DNA of 64,000 bases from CAZTCJ01 sp964612085 (GTDB lineage Bacteria; Pseudomonadota; Alphaproteobacteria; JAJFIK01): assembly GCA_964612085.1 (NCBI GenBank), contig CAZTCJ010000008.1, positions 11,572 through 75,571 of the forward strand, written 5' to 3'. Position numbers and translations under genes: made by a program. Shown piece by piece: positions 62,494-64,000 of this stretch (position 1 is its first letter; every line of letters begins with the position of its first letter). The notes under the pieces were generated by a model. The model searched no databases and was not told the DNA's origin. It saw only the letters and a program-made list of their open reading frames with translations.

Positions 62494-63614
62494 CCTTGCG
62501 CGCCCGCCTCAATGAACGCGTCTTGATGGGCGCCCTGGTCCTCGGGGCATGGCTTGATGTCACCCCGGTCCTTGCCCAGGAGAATATGCCCACACAGGCA
62601 ACGCCGCCCGGCACCGTGTTCCGCGATTGTCCGGACTGCCCGGAGATGGTGGTCCTGCCCTCGGGCACCTTCCGCATGGGCGATCTGAGCGGTGATGGAG
62701 ACCCGGACGAGAAGCCGGTCCGGGACATCACCATAGGGCGGCGCTTCGCCGTCGGCGTTTATGAAGTCTCCGTGGAACAGTATCGGGCCTTTGTGCAGGC
62801 GACCGGCCGGCGCCATGGACCATGCTGGAGCCTCGGCGATGAGGGCTTCGGTTTCCAGGCGGATCGAGGCTGGGACAATCCCGGATTTGATCAGACCGAT
62901 GTCCACCCTGTCGTTTGCGTGAACTGGAACGATGCGCGTGCCTATGCCCGCTGGCTGAGCGAGAGGACGGGGGCGGACTATCGCCTGCTCTCGGAGGCCG
63001 AATGGGAATATGCCGCGCGCGCCGGTTCTGAGGCCCGTTATAGCTGGGGCGACGATCCCGATCACACCGAGCAATGCGACCATGCCAATGGGGCGGATCA
63101 GACTTTGGAGGACCAGTTTCCCGGCACCACAACGAGCCAGTGCCCGGACGGATTTGTGTTCACCGCCCCTGTCGGATCTTTCACCGCCAATGCTTTCGGT
63201 CTTTTTGACATGCACGGTAATGCTTGGGAGTGGGTGGAGGATTGCTATGGGGCTTATGCGCGTGCGCCGGTGGATGGCGAACCCAACCGGGATTGGGCGT
63301 GCTCGTCCTATATCCTGAAGGGCAGTCCCGTTGTGCGCGGCGGTTCTTGGGGCAACAATCCACGGAACCTCCGCTCTGCCAATCGCGACGACAGCGGGTT
63401 CCGAGACGATCGGAACAATAATATCGGGTTTCGCTTGGCCAGGACACTCCCGGGGCGCCGCCCGGACGGGCGTGGGCAACCAGCAAGATGGGCAATAGTC
63501 TTGTGGGGAAAGGGGCGCCGCAAGCGCCCCGGTTACCCCTTTCCCCCTTACGCCGCGCGCGGCAGCGCGCGGCCGAAATTTTGGATTCCCGTTTCCAGAT
63601 CAGCCGCGTGCTGA
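62490..63614 (+). CDS. Exported FGE-sulfatase/C-lectin-fold protein with DGR-like variable C-terminus
   Basis: A 374-residue protein overlapping the TIR gene by four bases. An N-terminal signal peptide ends near VLAQ, so the product is periplasmic or surface-exposed. The SUMF1/FGE-sulfatase domain (about 45-320) has DCPDCPEMVVLPSGTFRMGD, GVYEVSVEQYRAFV, PVVCVNWNDARAYARWL, YRLLSEAEWEYAARAG, GLFDMHGNAWEWVEDC and VVRGGSW. Residues about 283-320 (GGSWGNNPRNLRSANRD..., then DDRNNNIGFRLART) strongly resemble variable regions of DGR target proteins, rich in AAC/AAT codons. A 54-residue basic tail after RLARTL runs through palindromic DNA and has no FGE counterpart. Cysteines of true formylglycine-generating enzymes are not seen, so a binding role is likelier than catalysis. 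Confidence 0.9.
   Translation: MTLRARLNERVLMGALVLGAWLDVTPVLAQENMPTQATPPGTVFRDCPDCPEMVVLPSGTFRMGDLSGDGDPDEKPVRDITIGRRFAVGVYEVSVEQYRAFVQATGRRHGPCWSLGDEGFGFQADRGWDNPGFDQTDVHPVVCVNWNDARAYARWLSERTGADYRLLSEAEWEYAARAGSEARYSWGDDPDHTEQCDHANGADQTLEDQFPGTTTSQCPDGFVFTAPVGSFTANAFGLFDMHGNAWEWVEDCYGAYARAPVDGEPNRDWACSSYILKGSPVVRGGSWGNNPRNLRSANRDDSGFRDDRNNNIGFRLARTLPGRRPDGRGQPARWAIVLWGKGRRKRPGYPFPPYAARGSARPKFWIPVSRSAAC
63340..63458 (+). repeat. Candidate DGR variable region and adjoining GC-rich segment (IMH-like)
   Basis: From the GGSW codons to CCCGGGGCGCC. It holds clustered AAC/AAT, GAC/GAT and AGC codons at the surface positions of the C-lectin fold (for example GGC AAC AAT, GAC GAC AGC, GAC GAT CGG AAC AAT AAT) followed by ATC GGG TTT CGC and a GC-rich stretch. 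No template repeat is in the window, so the call rests on similarity to known DGR targets. Confidence 0.5.
63459..63573. repeat. Cluster of three strong palindromes after the variable region
   Basis: (1) CGCCCG-GA-CGGGCG at 63459-63472. (2) GGGGAAAGGGG / CCCCTTTCCCC (63505-63515 and 63536-63546), enclosing GGGGCGC-CGCAA-GCGCCCC (63512-63530). (3) GCCGCGCGC-GGCA-GCGCGCGGC, a perfect 9-bp stem, at 63552-63573. The GGCA loop fits the GRNA tetraloop described for cruciforms that follow the IMH site in DGR targets. All lie within or at the end of the FGE-like reading frame. Confidence 0.75.
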
Positions 63615-63627
63615 CAAAAGGGAACGC

Positions 63628-63655
63628 ATGATCGCTTTTGGTGAAAAACGATCAT
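63628..63655. promoter_or_regulatory. Hairpin between the FGE-like and SLOG genes
   Basis: ATGATCG-C-TTTT-GGTG-AAAA-A-CGATCAT: a 7-bp and a 4-bp stem with one mismatch and a GGTG loop, 55 bases upstream of the SLOG start. It may be an operator or attenuator; there is no T-tract. Confidence 0.4.
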
Positions 63656-63709
63656 GTTCTCGCGCGCGGCCGACTTTTTGACCCCGAATGTGACGACCAG
63701 GTGGCAACC

Positions 63710-64000
63710 ATGACTGCAGATCAGGCAACCATCCCCGAACGCGACCTGAAACACCCGCCCAAGGCGCGCCTGTGCCTGCGCGTCGGCGTCGTGGGGCATC
63801 GGCCGAAGGATTTGCCAGAAACGGGCACAGGGCCTTTAGAAGCGCGCTTGTCCGCCGTGTTGCGAACCATGCAAACGGAAATGGACACGGTTTTTGTCAA
63901 CAATGGCGATGTCTTTGCGCCTTACACGGATGAACCTGGCAAAGAGCAGGCCACTTGTATCCGTCTCATCTCGTCGCTGGCCGAGGGCGCAGACCGCTTG
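63710..64000 (+). CDS. SLOG-family (Rossmann-like nucleotide-sensing) protein, 3' end beyond window
   Basis: Only the first 97 codons are present. After a short lead the frame shows RLCLRVGVVGHRPKDLP and then RLISSLAEGADRL, the first strand and the AEGADR motif typical of SLOG domains of the 'GxxGHR ... LAEGADR' type, which bind or generate nucleotide-derived ligands in prokaryotic immune and signalling systems. Effector or TM domains could follow past the window end. It lies 95 bases after the FGE-like gene on the same strand and probably belongs to the same cassette as the TIR protein. GTG 63701 in frame is an alternative start. Confidence 0.75.
   Translation, partial: MTADQATIPERDLKHPPKARLCLRVGVVGHRPKDLPETGTGPLEARLSAVLRTMQTEMDTVFVNNGDVFAPYTDEPGKEQATCIRLISSLAEGADRL

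Noticed and set aside
63615..64000. DGR reverse transcriptase, Avd or template repeat directly after the variable region
   Set aside because: The only frame here is the SLOG-like gene. No RT motif and no A-rich near-copy of the variable region was found in the remaining bases.
1..64000. CRISPR arrays, insertion sequences, rRNA genes, prophage modules
   Set aside because: No regularly spaced repeats, transposase, integrase, rRNA or phage structural genes were seen anywhere in the window.

Overview
The window looks like the chromosome of a GC-rich alphaproteobacterium. The signs are a CpdR-type response regulator beside an N-formylglutamate amidohydrolase, an Fnr-type regulator with the CX2CX7C cysteine pattern, a ROSE-like RNA thermometer on a small heat-shock gene, a TamA/TamB pair, a suhB/alpha-r14-like small RNA and a large TonB-dependent receptor. 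The order cannot be fixed from sequence alone. Most of the window is ordinary core and peripheral chromosome with tightly packed genes.

Left part (1-18.3 kb): a TonB-dependent receptor cut by the window edge, an endonuclease III-like glycosylase, a NaChBac-type sodium channel, a DinB-like protein, a two-gene small membrane operon, and a giant acidic RTX protein with a seven-bladed propeller and cadherin-like repeats. Then come a Nu-class GST, a DUF1330 protein, a TerC/Alx membrane protein, an SRPBCC protein coupled to rlmJ, and a translationally coupled GH15/otsA pair for trehalose or glucan metabolism.

Middle part (18.7-45 kb): a type I secretion ABC exporter and its HlyD partner (the likely route for the RTX protein), a rhomboid protease, a radical SAM enzyme divergent from an arsenite methyltransferase, a PhoD phosphatase, a glycosyltransferase, an Fnr-like regulator with a perfect FNR box just before its start, a GST/threonine aldolase pair, a host-attachment-family protein, tamA-tamB, a lone Hpt phosphotransfer protein, an esterase, hsp20 with predicted RpoH promoter and ROSE element, and a TAXI-type TRAP transporter.

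Right part (45-60.4 kb): a YbjN-like exported protein, an acyl-CoA carboxylase beta subunit, an SCP2/lysophospholipase pair, an IMPase, an XRE regulator with a perfect 23-bp palindrome inside its coding sequence, typA, a PatZ-like acyltransferase with a shortened ATP-grasp, a second glycosyltransferase, a lytic transglycosylase, an sRNA candidate, N-formylglutamate amidohydrolase, cpdR, and a DUF6665 protein next to a REP-like repeat.

The most interesting region begins at tRNA-Val(GAC), 60454-60528. Behind it lies an apparent accessory cassette: a TIR domain fused to eight membrane segments, a translationally coupled exported FGE-sulfatase (C-type-lectin-like fold) protein whose C-terminal segment closely resembles the variable region of diversity-generating retroelement (DGR) targets, a cluster of strong palindromes just after it (one with a 9-bp stem and a GGCA loop), and a SLOG-family gene cut by the window end. 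I read this as a possible TIR/SLOG signalling or defence system whose periplasmic sensor is diversified by a DGR. The reverse transcriptase and template repeat that would prove it are not in the window.
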